From NCBI RefSeq assembly GCF_020529025.1, contig NZ_JACNMM010000002.1, positions 620,001 through 684,000 on the forward strand: a DNA stretch of 64,000 bases, in the 5' to 3' direction. A model generated the notes under the pieces. It saw only the letters and a list, made by a program, of their open reading frames with translations. It did no database searches and was not told the origin of the DNA. Shown in pieces: positions 15,691 to 24,132 of this stretch. The DNA comes from Oceaniglobus trochenteri. Its GTDB lineage: Bacteria; Pseudomonadota; Alphaproteobacteria; Rhodobacterales; Rhodobacteraceae. How positions within the stretch are numbered: position 1 is the first letter of the stretch; each line of letters opens with the position of its first letter. The position numbers were made by a program, and so were the translations under genes.

Positions 15691-16401
15691 TCAGGCCTCG
15701 TTCGCCGAAAGGGGCTGGCCGTCACGCGACAGCCGGATCCGCTTGCCAGGCATCGGTGCGTCAAGCGGCCAGCGCGCCTCCAGCAGGCGGGACCTGGAAA
15801 CACGGGCCACCGTCACGGCGTTGCTCTGGTTGCCGCCCAGCACATGAAAGGCCTCGTCGTCCTCGCCCCAGTAGAACCCGACGTGGCCTTGCCATCCGGA
15901 CCGGGACCCACGCCAGAACACGAGGACCGCACCGAACTGCGGATCGCATGGCCGCCCGAACCGCCGCCATGACCGCGCCGCCAGCGGGTTCGAGACAAGG
16001 TCGATGCCCGATTGCCACCGGCGCATGACGGTGGCCACGAAAGCACCGCACCAGGGGATCTCGCGCGGATCGATCCAGGAGACAGCCTTGTCGAACCAGG
16101 TACGCAACCGGGCCGTGTCGCGCGCCTCGTGCAGTCCCTTCACGCGCGCCGCTTCGGCCATCCACGGAATGTCGTCATCGGTCCCAACGGTGGCGTCGCG
16201 GATATCGACGGCGCCATCGAAAAGCGCGCCATGGGTGAGCGGACCATAGTATGGCCGCGCCCGGAAGCCGATCGAACGTTTGAAGGCGGTAATCGCCGCG
16301 TCCGTGCGCGGGCCCTTGATGCCATCTTCGACCAGCGGGCCGAAGCCGGTTTCGTTCAGGCGCTGTTGGACCGCGCGAAAATCGACTGTGGGAAGTGTCA
16401 C
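15691..16401 (-). CDS. Endolysin: peptidoglycan-binding domain plus Cys/His amidase-type domain
   Basis: 236 residues from GTG 16401, which has a GAGGG ribosome site 7 nt upstream; in-frame TTG 16437 and GTG 16431 are alternatives. Residues 1-70 resemble a peptidoglycan-binding repeat (VQQRLNETGFG..DGIKGPRTDAAITAFKRSIGF). The rest has PWCGAFVATVM, GAVLVFWRG, GHVGFYWGE and LGGNQSNAVTV, with the Cys and His of the TIGR02594/CHAP-like hydrolase group. It would cut the cell wall at lysis. It is the first gene after the Mor-like activator and its putative late promoter. Confidence 0.88.
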   Translation of the reverse strand: MTLPTVDFRAVQQRLNETGFGPLVEDGIKGPRTDAAITAFKRSIGFRARPYYGPLTHGALFDGAVDIRDATVGTDDDIPWMAEAARVKGLHEARDTARLRTWFDKAVSWIDPREIPWCGAFVATVMRRWQSGIDLVSNPLAARSWRRFGRPCDPQFGAVLVFWRGSRSGWQGHVGFYWGEDDEAFHVLGGNQSNAVTVARVSRSRLLEARWPLDAPMPGKRIRLSRDGQPLSANEA

Positions 16402-16459
16402 TCTGCCGCCCTCTGACCATGAATTCTTCACGGTCAATTTGCGGGCTAGAAGGCGGCCA

Positions 16460-16479
16460 GACTACGCACAACGGTTTGC
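16460..16479 (-). promoter_or_regulatory. Putative late promoter activator site (Plys-like)
   Basis: An identical copy of the 20-mer at 7606, lying 3 to 22 nt after the stop of the mor-like gene and about 58 nt before the endolysin GTG. The same spacing as at the other copy leads to CAAATT as a possible -10 (16441-16436), with transcription expected near 16430. Two copies in Mu Plys and PI positions argue for one activator controlling both. Confidence 0.7.
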
Positions 16480-16481
16480 GG

Positions 16482-16865
16482 TCAGTCCTGCTCGCCAAAC
16501 AGATCCGGTTGGCGGGGAGGCTGGCGACGGGGCGCATCCGGGTCGAGATAGCGCCTCACGGTCACGTCCGATACGTGCAGTTTTCGCGCAATCTGCCTTT
16601 TGGTCAAGCCACTCGCGCACAAACGGCGGGCCAGATAGTTTTTTGCCGTCGGAACCCGGCGTGGCAGCGCCCGCGCAGCGGCAGCGAGGCGGGCTGTTGC
16701 CGCCGGACCGATCACGGCTACAACGTCCGCGCGATCAGCACTTTCGGTTTGCAGATACAGCTCGGCGCCACCGAATTTAAGCAGGAAATCCACGATACGC
16801 TCTTCACCCACCAACCTCTCCCAGGGCGCGACATGAGCAGGTGTTTGGCAGGAGGGCGCCGTCAT
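16482..16865 (-). CDS. mor: Mor-like transcriptional activator
   Basis: 127 residues. The C-terminal half, VPTAKNYLARRLCASGLTKR (67-86) followed by QIARKLHVSDVTVRRYL, is the helix-turn-helix block of the Mor/C family, which activates Mu middle and late promoters as a dimer. The N-terminal half (WERLVGEERIVDFLLKFGGAEL) fits the dimerisation region. Length matches Mu Mor (129). Its start overlaps the upstream stop as ATGA. The perfect dyad repeats directly downstream and before the protease gene are its likely targets. I see no second Mor/C paralog in the window. Confidence 0.88.
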   Translation of the reverse strand: MTAPSCQTPAHVAPWERLVGEERIVDFLLKFGGAELYLQTESADRADVVAVIGPAATARLAAAARALPRRVPTAKNYLARRLCASGLTKRQIARKLHVSDVTVRRYLDPDAPRRQPPRQPDLFGEQD

Positions 16866-17116
16866 TCAGGCCGCTCTCTGCGGTGACCGCCGGTGCGTGG
16901 ATCGCAACTATGGATACGGATTACTGTCGTCACCACGCCGCCCCGGATCCTGTAACTGAAGCCGCCGTTGATCACGCCAGAAGCGCCGGGATGATCAAGG
17001 TGGATGTCCACCAGGTGACCGATCTCGCGACGCACCGCTTCGACATCCAATCCCTTGACGCGTTCAAGATAACGCAGCACGGCGTGATCGGAGACCGGGG
17101 CGATAGACTTCTTCAT
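16862..17116 (-). CDS. Conserved small phage protein, unknown function
   Basis: 84 residues from ATG 17116, with ATGA coupling to GemA. It begins MKKSIAPVSDHAVLRYLERVKG and contains VEAVRREIGHLVDIH and GVVTTVIRIHSCDPR. The HAVLRYLERV-G-DVEA-RREI pattern recurs in Mu-like prophages of alphaproteobacteria, always next to gemA/mor. It looks like a compact alpha/beta domain; the terminal strand ending in VVTTVIR suggests a YoeB/RelE-like or nucleic-acid-binding fold, but I cannot support a function. Confidence 0.75.
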   Translation of the reverse strand: MKKSIAPVSDHAVLRYLERVKGLDVEAVRREIGHLVDIHLDHPGASGVINGGFSYRIRGGVVTTVIRIHSCDPRTGGHRRERPE

Positions 17117-17562
17117 TTCCGTACCGTCCGTTCGGTGGCGATCCCTTCGCGCCGGCACCAATCCTTCAGGGCACGGGTGACGTCATTGATCTGATCGGTA
17201 CGCTGAAGGCTGTCGATGTCGATTGGCACGCTCTGCCAGTGCCCCTCGAACCGGGACCGCACGAAGGCGTTCAATCCCGCACGCCCCGGCTTCTGCAATT
17301 TGCCCGCCTTGCCCAGAAGTCCCCAGAGCACATGAATGTAGCGCAGGTCGGAACGCGGCGCGAGCGGACGAGACCGCTTGCCCTTGTGCGCCCGGAACCC
17401 CCGCGCCTCGAGCGCCGAGACGACGGCCTTCAGCTCTGCCTCGGACATGTCGGTCAGGCTGTCCTTGCCGGTGACCAGCAACTGCAGATCATGTCTTGCG
17501 TCGCCGTCCAGGCCGATCTCCCGACATCCGACGTGGATCATGCGTTTGAGGGCGGTGGTCAT
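17113..17562 (-). CDS. gemA: Regulatory protein GemA (Mu gp16 family)
   Basis: 149 residues starting MTTALKRMIHVGCREIGLDGDA. The segments DLQLLVTGKDSLTDMSEAEL, LRYIHVLWGLLGKAGKLQKPG and WCRREGIATERTVRK fit the GemA/DUF1018 family. In Mu, gemA lies between the early genes and mor and alters host gene expression and DNA supercoiling; the position is the same here. ATG 17562 was chosen because the family pattern begins there. Confidence 0.9.
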   Translation of the reverse strand: MTTALKRMIHVGCREIGLDGDARHDLQLLVTGKDSLTDMSEAELKAVVSALEARGFRAHKGKRSRPLAPRSDLRYIHVLWGLLGKAGKLQKPGRAGLNAFVRSRFEGHWQSVPIDIDSLQRTDQINDVTRALKDWCRREGIATERTVRK

Positions 17563-17656
17563 GTCAGTGACCCGCCATCCGGACACAGGAACATTTCGGC
17601 CGACCGCCAATGCAGGTGCTAGACTTCTGCAACTTCGGGCAACAAGGACGATTCGA

Positions 17657-18154
17657 TTGGACTACAATTCCCTTCTTGAAAACAGCAAGCTGGCGCTCGA
17701 CCTCGTCGGCGGTGGAACAGATATCGCGACCAAGCTGCGGGAGCTTCTCAAAAGGGGCAACAAGGGCGGGGAAATGTCCCCCGAGGTCGCCGAATTGACT
17801 CTTGAGCTCCAGAACCAGTTGATCAACGCGCAGCGCGCGCAACTGTCGATTCTTGACAGCCTTATTGAACTTAAAAAGGAAGTGATGGAGGCTGACCGCC
17901 AACTTGAACTTCAAAGAAGCTATGAGCCTTTCGCGACCGCAGGGGGCGCCATCGTACTCGCGCTGAAGCCGAACGAGGATGGCAATCAGCCGGTTCATTA
18001 CATTTGTCCCGATTGTGCCGACGACGGAAAGCGCCGCATTCTGCAGCCGCAGGGAACAGGAAAGCGGTGCAATCCCTGCGAGAAGTTCTTTCCTTTCGAT
18101 GCCCCGGACGATCGCCCCGTCAGACGACCAGTGCGTGATGACTGGATCAGATGA
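17657..18154 (+). CDS. Opposite-strand moron: coiled coil plus zinc ribbon protein
   Basis: 165 residues from TTG 17657, which has AAGGA 8 nt upstream and no ATG in the plausible region. The N-terminal two thirds are helical (LVGGGTDIATKLRELLKRG, LTLELQNQLINAQRAQLS). The C-terminus has ICPDCADDGKRRILQ and CNPCEKFF, a CxxC...CxxC zinc ribbon. This four-helix plus zinc finger layout is common in small prophage proteins of unknown function. The gene lies antisense to the early operon between the DUF3164 gene and gemA, so it is probably expressed on its own, perhaps in the lysogen. Confidence 0.75.
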   Translation: MDYNSLLENSKLALDLVGGGTDIATKLRELLKRGNKGGEMSPEVAELTLELQNQLINAQRAQLSILDSLIELKKEVMEADRQLELQRSYEPFATAGGAIVLALKPNEDGNQPVHYICPDCADDGKRRILQPQGTGKRCNPCEKFFPFDAPDDRPVRRPVRDDWIR

Positions 18155-18179
18155 TCGTGTCTGCACAAGATTGCCCATA

Positions 18180-18830
18180 TCACACCGCCGCGATGTTCAG
18201 CGGCACCATCTCCCAGCCTTTTTCCGGCGTAGCGCGGGTGTAGATCCGGATGTAGGACTTGGAACCGATCACGCTCATGCTGTCGGTGATCGCCTGCATC
18301 GCCTTCTTCCAGGTAGGATGCCTGATATCCAGGCGACGCAGTGAGAACAGCGCTTCGCGGTTGATGTTTCCCGCCTTGTCGGTGTTGAAGGCATGGTTGA
18401 CCAGGGCGCGGATTTCATCGCGTGAACCGTCGCTCCATTCCTCAATGCATTCGTCGATCAGGCTCTTGGCGATCCCGAGTTCGGGACCGAAGGCGATGTG
18501 ATCGGCGACACTCACCTGCACCCTTGCGCAGCCGTCAAAGCTGATCAGGTCAATGTTGCCCTTGGCACCGCCCACGCTGGCGCCGTGCTGTTCGCGCAGC
18601 AGATCGACGAGGGTGTAGACATCGTCAAATGTGTGCCCCTTGAAGCGGGCGATCTGGGCGCTGAGCGGGCGGGCATATTCCAGCACCTTCAATACGGTCT
18701 GCGTCTTCAGTTGATCGGCATCGCTGACGAGGTCGATCGGCACGGCGCGACCCTTGGCGTCGCGCATATGCGGGCGACCGTCGATCATGGTCTGGCCCGG
18801 CGGAAGTTCATGGGTGGTTTCAACAGACAT
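18180..18830 (-). CDS. DUF3164 family phage protein
   Basis: 216 residues with an AAGGAG ribosome site 8 nt before ATG 18830. Diagnostic segments are HMRDAKGRAVPIDLVSD, GGAKGNIDLISFDGCARVQV, FGPELGIAKSLIDECIEEWS, LVNHAFNTDKAGNINREALF and SKSYIRIYTRA, all conserved in DUF3164. The family sits between the B ATPase and gemA in many Mu-like phages and may assist transposition or replication; the biochemical role is unknown. Confidence 0.92.
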   Translation of the reverse strand: MSVETTHELPPGQTMIDGRPHMRDAKGRAVPIDLVSDADQLKTQTVLKVLEYARPLSAQIARFKGHTFDDVYTLVDLLREQHGASVGGAKGNIDLISFDGCARVQVSVADHIAFGPELGIAKSLIDECIEEWSDGSRDEIRALVNHAFNTDKAGNINREALFSLRRLDIRHPTWKKAMQAITDSMSVIGSKSYIRIYTRATPEKGWEMVPLNIAAV

Positions 18831-18874
18831 TTAAAGGCTCCTTGCGGGGGTTTGGAATGATGGACGTTGAAGGT

Positions 18875-19204
18875 TCACGACGAGCCGGCCGTTCCGACCA
18901 GCGCTTCCTCCAGCAGTCGCCGCGCCAGGTCGGAGGCGCCCAGGCCCTCGTGCTCGGCCCGGCGCTCGAGCGCCGAGAGAATCCTGTCGCCGACCACGAT
19001 GGTCGCCGCCGGTTTCGCAGCTGGCGGGTTGTCGGCCGAGATCGGCCGACCGCCACTGAACCGTTTGATCTGAATGCCGCTCCGGCGGGCATAGCAGATA
19101 ATGCCTCGCACCTGGTCGGGACGCAGGCCCAGCCGTGCGGCAATGTCGGCAGGCGGCACCCCGGTTTGCGCCAGTTCGATGATGCGTTCACGTGGCGAGT
19201 TCAT
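18875..19204 (-). CDS. Small DNA-binding protein (HTH plus possible ribbon-helix-helix)
   Basis: 109 residues starting MNSPRERIIELAQTGVPPAD. Residues 7-35 (IIELAQTGVPPADIAARLGL) look like a sigma-region-4/GcrA-type helix-turn-helix. The C-terminal DRILSALERRAEHEGLGASD followed by LARRLLEEAL resembles an RHH or antitoxin-like module. The start overlaps the previous stop as ATGA. It is probably an early regulator; target unknown. Confidence 0.7.
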   Translation of the reverse strand: MNSPRERIIELAQTGVPPADIAARLGLRPDQVRGIICYARRSGIQIKRFSGGRPISADNPPAAKPAATIVVGDRILSALERRAEHEGLGASDLARRLLEEALVGTAGSS

Positions 19205-19566
19205 CGTTCTTCCTTCCTGTTGCGGGGGCAGCCCTTGCAGGCGCGGAACATGTCCCTGCGCAATGCATTCACCGCGCTGAACCGCCGGCTCTTGGCACGC
19301 CAATCCTGGCACTCGTTTTCGGGGATCAGACCCAGCGCCGGGCATTCGATCGTGCTGGACATCAGCACGCCACGCACCCGCACCTCGACTGCGCTCAGGT
19401 CACCCGAATACTTGTTGCGCAGCACCGTGCTGACCAAAGCACCGGAGCGTCCAAGGCGCCCGGCCACACGGTTCTGCGAGGTGGCGGCACAGGCTTCGGC
19501 CAGCGCCATCACCCAGTCAGGCACATCGCCCCAGGCGATCTGCGCGACTTCGACAGGCCCTTTCAT
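19201..19566 (-). CDS. Putative phage transcriptional regulator with Cys cluster
   Basis: 121 residues from ATG 19566 (ATGA coupled). The middle part, NRVAGRLGRSGALVSTVLRN, is a helix-turn-helix that recurs in early genes of alphaproteobacterial Mu-like phages. The C-terminal half has four Cys (STIECPALG, ENECQDW, FRACKGCPRN) that could bind zinc or an Fe-S cluster. Role in replication control is inferred from position after B. Confidence 0.7.
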   Translation of the reverse strand: MKGPVEVAQIAWGDVPDWVMALAEACAATSQNRVAGRLGRSGALVSTVLRNKYSGDLSAVEVRVRGVLMSSTIECPALGLIPENECQDWRAKSRRFSAVNALRRDMFRACKGCPRNRKEER

Positions 19567-20132
19567 TGCGTGCCCTCCGCGATATGGGTGAACTCGCACA
19601 GGTTGTCGTCATAGACTGCCCGCACGCGCCGCTCGCGCGGCGCCGCAGGGCCAGTGTTGCGGATCAGGCGGTAGAGCGCCTGGTGAACGCCCGGGCGCGC
19701 CTTGCGCTCGACCCTCAGATACGCGCCTCGCAACAGCATCCGGCAATAGGCAGCCGCATCTTCCTCGTTGACGATCACCACGTCGGTCGTCGAATGCACG
19801 GCAAGGTCACGGGGCGTGAACACCATCAGCTGTCGTGCCGAACGCCACATGTTGCCCTGAGGCGTCTGGTTGCCGACCGGACTGCCGTCCGGCCTACGGA
19901 ACAGCGGCTGCACGCCGATATCACCGATCAGACGATAGCGCCGGCGGCGCTTTTCGCCGACGTGGGTGAACTCGGCCCGGCGGGCCTTGACCCACTCCCC
20001 GACGATCTCGCGAACCATCTTGGCGTCGAGGCCGCATTCTGACGCCAGCTGGTAGCAGCTGAATTCCCCCAGGCGAACAGCCGTGTTCCAAGCATGATGG
20101 TACTTGGCTTCGGTGAGACGGCGACGGGTCAT
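19563..20132 (-). CDS. Early protein with winged-helix N-terminus, unknown function
   Basis: 189 residues starting MTRRRLTEAKYHHAWNTAVR. The first 70 residues contain FSCYQLASECGLDAKMVREI and a following basic wing (VGEKRRRRYRLIG), a plausible winged helix. The second half has DVVIVNEEDAAAYCRMLLRG and two basic segments. It starts inside the stop of B (ATGA), so it is co-expressed with the transposition genes. I do not recognise a named family. Confidence 0.7.
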   Translation of the reverse strand: MTRRRLTEAKYHHAWNTAVRLGEFSCYQLASECGLDAKMVREIVGEWVKARRAEFTHVGEKRRRRYRLIGDIGVQPLFRRPDGSPVGNQTPQGNMWRSARQLMVFTPRDLAVHSTTDVVIVNEEDAAAYCRMLLRGAYLRVERKARPGVHQALYRLIRNTGPAAPRERRVRAVYDDNLCEFTHIAEGTQ

Positions 20133-20881
20133 TTCAGGCCCCTCCGTGGAGCCGGGGCCTGACCGGTGAAGAAATCCTTCTCGCCCCAGTCCTTCACCGT
20201 GAGCGTCTTCAACCCGCGCGCCCGCGAAAACTCGTGCATTCGGTCGAAATTTTCGCAGATCCTGCGGATGTTGGCGCGGGTCCCGACCATGAGCCTGTCG
20301 AGGAGCTCGCTTTCGATCGTGATCGAGGGGGCGTAGATGCGCGCCAGATGATCCAGTTCATCGCGTTGGGCCCGCTCGGCCGCGACCCAATCCAGGACCC
20401 GGTTGTGAAACCGCTCCCAGGGCTGGAACTTCTGCGGCAGCTCCTCTTCGCCGATCAGGATGATCGGTGTCCCCGAGGTCTCGTAGATGTCGCGCACAAG
20501 CTCGACCATCTTGTGCTGCGTCAGGAAGTCCGCCTCGTCGATCAGCAGCGGCCGGTTCGACGTCGCCAACAATTCGCCGATCTGCTCGACCATGTTGGCG
20601 ATGCCGCGGGCCGGTTTCAGCCCCATTTCCAGAAGGATCGCTTCGCAGAGCTTCACCGGGCGCCACACGCTCTTCATCTGCACCGAATAGGCGTCGAAGT
20701 GATTGGCGGCATATGTCGCTGCTGTCGTCTTGCCATATCCCGAGGGGCCGTAGAAAACAGCCAACCCCGGAAGGTTGTGATTGCGGTCCACCACCCGGCT
20801 GATCAGCCCGACAAGGGCGCTGACGTTCGTCAGGGGGGCCACGCTATTGTATAGTCTCGCTTGCTCTGTCATCTTCCTCAC
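20129..20881 (-). CDS. B: Transposition target-DNA ATPase (MuB/TniB-like)
   Basis: 250 residues from GTG 20881; ATG 20872 is an alternative. It is an AAA+ protein with GPSGYGKTT as Walker A (45-53), PLLIDEADFL as Walker B (111-120), a sensor-like TSGTPIILIGEEELP, and a RANIRRICENFDRMHEF box near the C-terminus. Proteins of this type bind target DNA, stimulate the transposase and give target immunity. It directly follows transposase A. It resembles the shorter AAA proteins of B3-like phages and TniB rather than MuB of Mu, which has an extra N-terminal HTH. Confidence 0.9.
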   Translation of the reverse strand: MRKMTEQARLYNSVAPLTNVSALVGLISRVVDRNHNLPGLAVFYGPSGYGKTTAATYAANHFDAYSVQMKSVWRPVKLCEAILLEMGLKPARGIANMVEQIGELLATSNRPLLIDEADFLTQHKMVELVRDIYETSGTPIILIGEEELPQKFQPWERFHNRVLDWVAAERAQRDELDHLARIYAPSITIESELLDRLMVGTRANIRRICENFDRMHEFSRARGLKTLTVKDWGEKDFFTGQAPAPRRGLK

Positions 20882-20948
20882 CAGTCACTGCTCTTTTTGC
20901 TCGAGCATTCGATTTTGCCGTCGTGGGGTGGCATCCTCACGACGGCGC

Positions 20949-23075
20949 CTATCCAGCGAACATTCCGTCGCCGAAATTCTCGTACATCGTGCGTTCGGCC
21001 CGATATTCGGCCGATTGCTGATATATGCGCAGGAACTCCGCATCCTCCGGGCTCAGCGGTTCCCCGGCCTCGACACGCGCCTCGCATTCCAGAGCCCGCT
21101 TGAACCTTTCGCGCGGCCGCTCGGCCGGGGCGCGTTCGCGACGGATCGCGAGGTCCAGCACCACGGCCCGCTCGGCCGCGATCTGTTCCGCACTGCGCAC
21201 CGGCGCCTGGTCGCGGGGCTTGGGGGGTGCCAGTGGCTTGCTGGAACGCGCCATCTGCACCACCTTGGCTTCCGGGCGGGCGGTTTCCTCGGGTGCCGTG
21301 GCCCGCATGTCGGCGGCCAACTGGCGCGGAGACACCGTGTTGAGCTCTTTCTCCAGGGCCCGCTCGGCCCTCTTGATGCGGGCGTTACGGCGGCCATGGG
21401 CATGAGCTTCGGTGACATCGAAAAACCCGACCTTCTGCTCGCACGCCGCGCTGCCAAGGAACTCACCCTTCTCGCTGTAGATATGGACAGCGCCATGCAG
21501 CTGCTCGGGGTCGAACCGGACGACGACGCGCTGACCGGCGTGATCGACCATCCACGGATCGTAGTAGACGTTGTCGAAGAGCGTCAGGCGGCCGTGGCTG
21601 CGATGCAGCCTGCGAGCCTCCTGGCCCATCATCAACAGCCGCTTCTGTTCGCCACTCAGCTTCTTGACCTTCGTCACCTCGTAGCTTTTCGCGAAGGCTT
21701 CATCGAAGCTCGCGCCTTTCACGGTGGGCGACAGGCGCCCCATCCGGGCGTTGTGCGCATCGATCAGCTCGCCCACCACGGCGACGAACTCGTCGATCGG
21801 GATGGCGCGGTTGCCATAGTTCTCGGGCTTGGCGTCGGGCCGGTTGCCCACATAGGCCCCCGCGAAACGCGGGTCCTTTGCAATGTCCTCGGCAAAATCC
21901 CGAAATGCCCGCTCGATCGGCTTGGCCTGCCCGTGACCCGGCGTCGCCCAGTGGATCTTGATCTGCAGCAACTCCAGAATGCCCGCCGGATCATCGTCCA
22001 GAATCCTGAAGCGGAAACGCGTCTTTGCACCGCCGGTCATCCACTTGTTCGCGAACTCCCGGCCGTTGTCGAAAAGACAGTGTTTCGGCACACCCCAGTT
22101 TTCGACCATCTCGACAAAGGCGGCCATCACCATCACCTTGTTCGGCGTATGGTCGATCCGCCACGACAGAATCTTGCCACTGAAGATGTCCTGGAACGCG
22201 ATGATCTGCGCGCGGCTGGGGTCCTTCTCGCCGGGCCAGCGGACGAAGACATCGAACCTGTGGCAGTCCGCATTCACCCCTTCCATCGCAACCATGCTGG
22301 TGCGGTCGCGCACCTGGGGCGGATAGCACCGCTGCAAGCCCGCCTCACCTTCACGGGCATAGACCATCGTCACGCGCGGCACCTCGGCCTTGAGGCGGCG
22401 CAATGCCGTGTGGCGCGGCGGAACCTCGATGCCCTGGGCCTGGCAATAGCGCACGGCACGGCGATAACAGGCTGCAAATGCCGGCGCCTCGCGGCGCAGG
22501 TAGTCGCCCTTGATCCAGGCAAAGAAAGTAGGGTCGATGCCATCGCGGCGGTCTGTCCGCCGGGCATTCCTGTACTGGGGGGCCAGGTGCATCAACCAGT
22601 CCATCGCGTCTTGCCCTGCCACCATGCCGTACCAGTTCCAGATCGCACGCACCGAAGCGCCCGAGGACAGGGCGGCCTGTTCGATTGCCACCTGCTTGGT
22701 CAGCCCTGCATCCTGAAGCGCTTCCACCTGCTGAAGCACTGCCAGCCGTTCGCGGGCCCGCGCCTTGTGGGTTTCAGGAAGGCTGTCGAAATAGGCATGC
22801 GCATCGACAGGCGACTTTGCGGCCGGCGCGCTGGAAGAGGCTTCTGCCGCCCGCAGCAACCACTGGCGGGCGCGCAGGGGCAACAGCATCCAGTGGTACT
22901 CCCATCCACCGCCCCGCCTGGAACGGCGCCGCGCATGCCGGGCATCGCCCTGCCAGCCCTCACGATCCGCCAGGGCATTGACCCGACGTTTCGTCGTGGG
23001 CATCCCCGGCAATTCCGCCTCGGCCAGTTCGGCTGCGGACCACCAGATCTGCTCAGGATGGGTTACGGAACTCAC
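20949..23075 (-). CDS. A: Phage transposase A (MuA-like DDE recombinase)
   Basis: 708 residues from GTG 23075, which overlaps the ParB-like gene's stop as GTGA. The N-terminal WWSAAELAEAELPGMPTTKR (11-30) and the following Trp-rich block are the MuA DNA-binding domain. The DDE core has D270 (GVNADCHRFDVF), D336 (CLFDNGREF) and E388 (AKPIERAFRDF), almost the same positions as D269/D336/E392 in Mu. The C-terminus is basic and Ala-rich, where the B-interaction domain would be. It catalyses strand transfer for integration and replicative transposition. Confidence 0.96.
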   Translation of the reverse strand: MSSVTHPEQIWWSAAELAEAELPGMPTTKRRVNALADREGWQGDARHARRRSRRGGGWEYHWMLLPLRARQWLLRAAEASSSAPAAKSPVDAHAYFDSLPETHKARARERLAVLQQVEALQDAGLTKQVAIEQAALSSGASVRAIWNWYGMVAGQDAMDWLMHLAPQYRNARRTDRRDGIDPTFFAWIKGDYLRREAPAFAACYRRAVRYCQAQGIEVPPRHTALRRLKAEVPRVTMVYAREGEAGLQRCYPPQVRDRTSMVAMEGVNADCHRFDVFVRWPGEKDPSRAQIIAFQDIFSGKILSWRIDHTPNKVMVMAAFVEMVENWGVPKHCLFDNGREFANKWMTGGAKTRFRFRILDDDPAGILELLQIKIHWATPGHGQAKPIERAFRDFAEDIAKDPRFAGAYVGNRPDAKPENYGNRAIPIDEFVAVVGELIDAHNARMGRLSPTVKGASFDEAFAKSYEVTKVKKLSGEQKRLLMMGQEARRLHRSHGRLTLFDNVYYDPWMVDHAGQRVVVRFDPEQLHGAVHIYSEKGEFLGSAACEQKVGFFDVTEAHAHGRRNARIKRAERALEKELNTVSPRQLAADMRATAPEETARPEAKVVQMARSSKPLAPPKPRDQAPVRSAEQIAAERAVVLDLAIRRERAPAERPRERFKRALECEARVEAGEPLSPEDAEFLRIYQQSAEYRAERTMYENFGDGMFAG

Positions 23076-23905
23076 TTGTCACCTCCCAGCTGCGCCAGCA
23101 TCTCGCGCAGTTCCACCGCCCGGTCCTCGACGAACTGGCGTCGGACACCGGGGGTGGTCTGGGACCAAAGGTTGATCAGCTTCAGATAGGCCGCTTCCTT
23201 CGCACTGATGACGGTTTGCGGCCTGTCGCGCATCGCCCAGGCGCGGCGGGCCTCGGCAGCCGACTTCGAACGCCCCTCGACGAGACGGGCCACGACGTCG
23301 AACCGTTCATCGGCGGTGTGTATCTTCGCGATCGCCTGCAGATCGGCCAGGGTCACCTTCCGCGGGGCGGCGCGCAGCCGGGCGATCTCCTCGGCGTTCA
23401 GCTTGTCTCCCGCGGCAACCAATCGCTCGACGTGACGCTTGGAAAGGCCGAACTTTTCGGCTGTTGCCGATGCAAACGACATCATGTCGCTTGCATCGGT
23501 CCATCTCGCCGTCGCCCCCGCAACACCTGCCCGTGTTTCCGGATGCAGCTCTTCATAGACGCGCTTGCGCGCCGCCAGGAACACCGACGTATCCAGCGCC
23601 GTCAGATCGGCCCCCGCCAGGTTTCCGTCCACCTCGAAAAGCCGCGCCTCGGCATCGTTGCACTTGAACACCTCAACGGGGATCGTCGTCTCGCCCAGCT
23701 GCCGCATGGCTGTCAGGCGATGCGCGCCATCCATGACGACATCGCCATCCGGTTTGCGGCGCACCTGGATGCGCCCCACGAACCCACGGGCGCGGATCGC
23801 ATCCATAAGGCTTGCGACGCCGCTTTCGGAGACATCGCGCAGCCGCCCTTCCAGGGCGATCTCGTCGACGGGAAGTTCCGTCACGGTGTTCAGACGGTGG
23901 ATCAT
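23072..23905 (-). CDS. ParB/Srx-like N-terminal domain protein
   Basis: 277 residues starting MIHRLNTVTELPVDEIALEG. Residues 1-95 form a ParB-like domain with RDVSESGVASLMDAIRARGF, VVMDGAHRLTAMRQLG (the DG.HR motif) and IPVEVFKCNDAEARLFEVDG. The second half holds an HTH (AEKFGLSKRHVERLVAAGDK). ParB-like proteins of this sort precede transposase A in many Rhodobacterales Mu-like prophages. It probably binds DNA; no partition system is present. It is coupled at both ends by 4-nt overlaps. Confidence 0.85.
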   Translation of the reverse strand: MIHRLNTVTELPVDEIALEGRLRDVSESGVASLMDAIRARGFVGRIQVRRKPDGDVVMDGAHRLTAMRQLGETTIPVEVFKCNDAEARLFEVDGNLAGADLTALDTSVFLAARKRVYEELHPETRAGVAGATARWTDASDMMSFASATAEKFGLSKRHVERLVAAGDKLNAEEIARLRAAPRKVTLADLQAIAKIHTADERFDVVARLVEGRSKSAAEARRAWAMRDRPQTVISAKEAAYLKLINLWSQTTPGVRRQFVEDRAVELREMLAQLGGDK

Positions 23906-24132
23906 TCGGAGGCCGGTCCCTTCAGCATCGTATAGAAAAACACCCAGCGATCGCCGACGCGCAGCCGCTCACAGACGATCTCGGCGCCATTCGCGCGCAG
24001 TTCGGCGACGCAGGCGCTGATGGCCAGGACGTGACTGCGCCGTGCGATGTCGCGGGTACTGTGCGGCTTGCCGTCGGCAAGAACCCTGCGCAGACGCTGC
24101 AACCGCTCGGATGTCATTGTCGCGGCATGCAT
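23902..24132 (-). CDS. Small HTH protein
   Basis: 76 residues from ATG 24132, or one residue more from GTG 24135. The core ERLQRLRRVLADGKPHSTRD followed by IARRSHVLAISACVAELR is a winged-helix pattern: recognition helix AISACVAELRANGAEI, then strands CERLRVGDRWVFFY. It is likely an early regulatory protein. The start overlaps the previous stop as TGATG. Confidence 0.72.
   Translation of the reverse strand: MHAATMTSERLQRLRRVLADGKPHSTRDIARRSHVLAISACVAELRANGAEIVCERLRVGDRWVFFYTMLKGPASE

Noticed and set aside
17564-18178. Minus-strand 204-codon frame over the zinc ribbon moron
   Set aside because: Antisense of a better gene with ribosome site and CxxC pairs; residues show no fold-like pattern.
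20781-23189. Plus-strand frame of 802 codons over transposase A
   Set aside because: Antisense of a full MuA-like protein with intact DDE residues; no ribosome site or family features.
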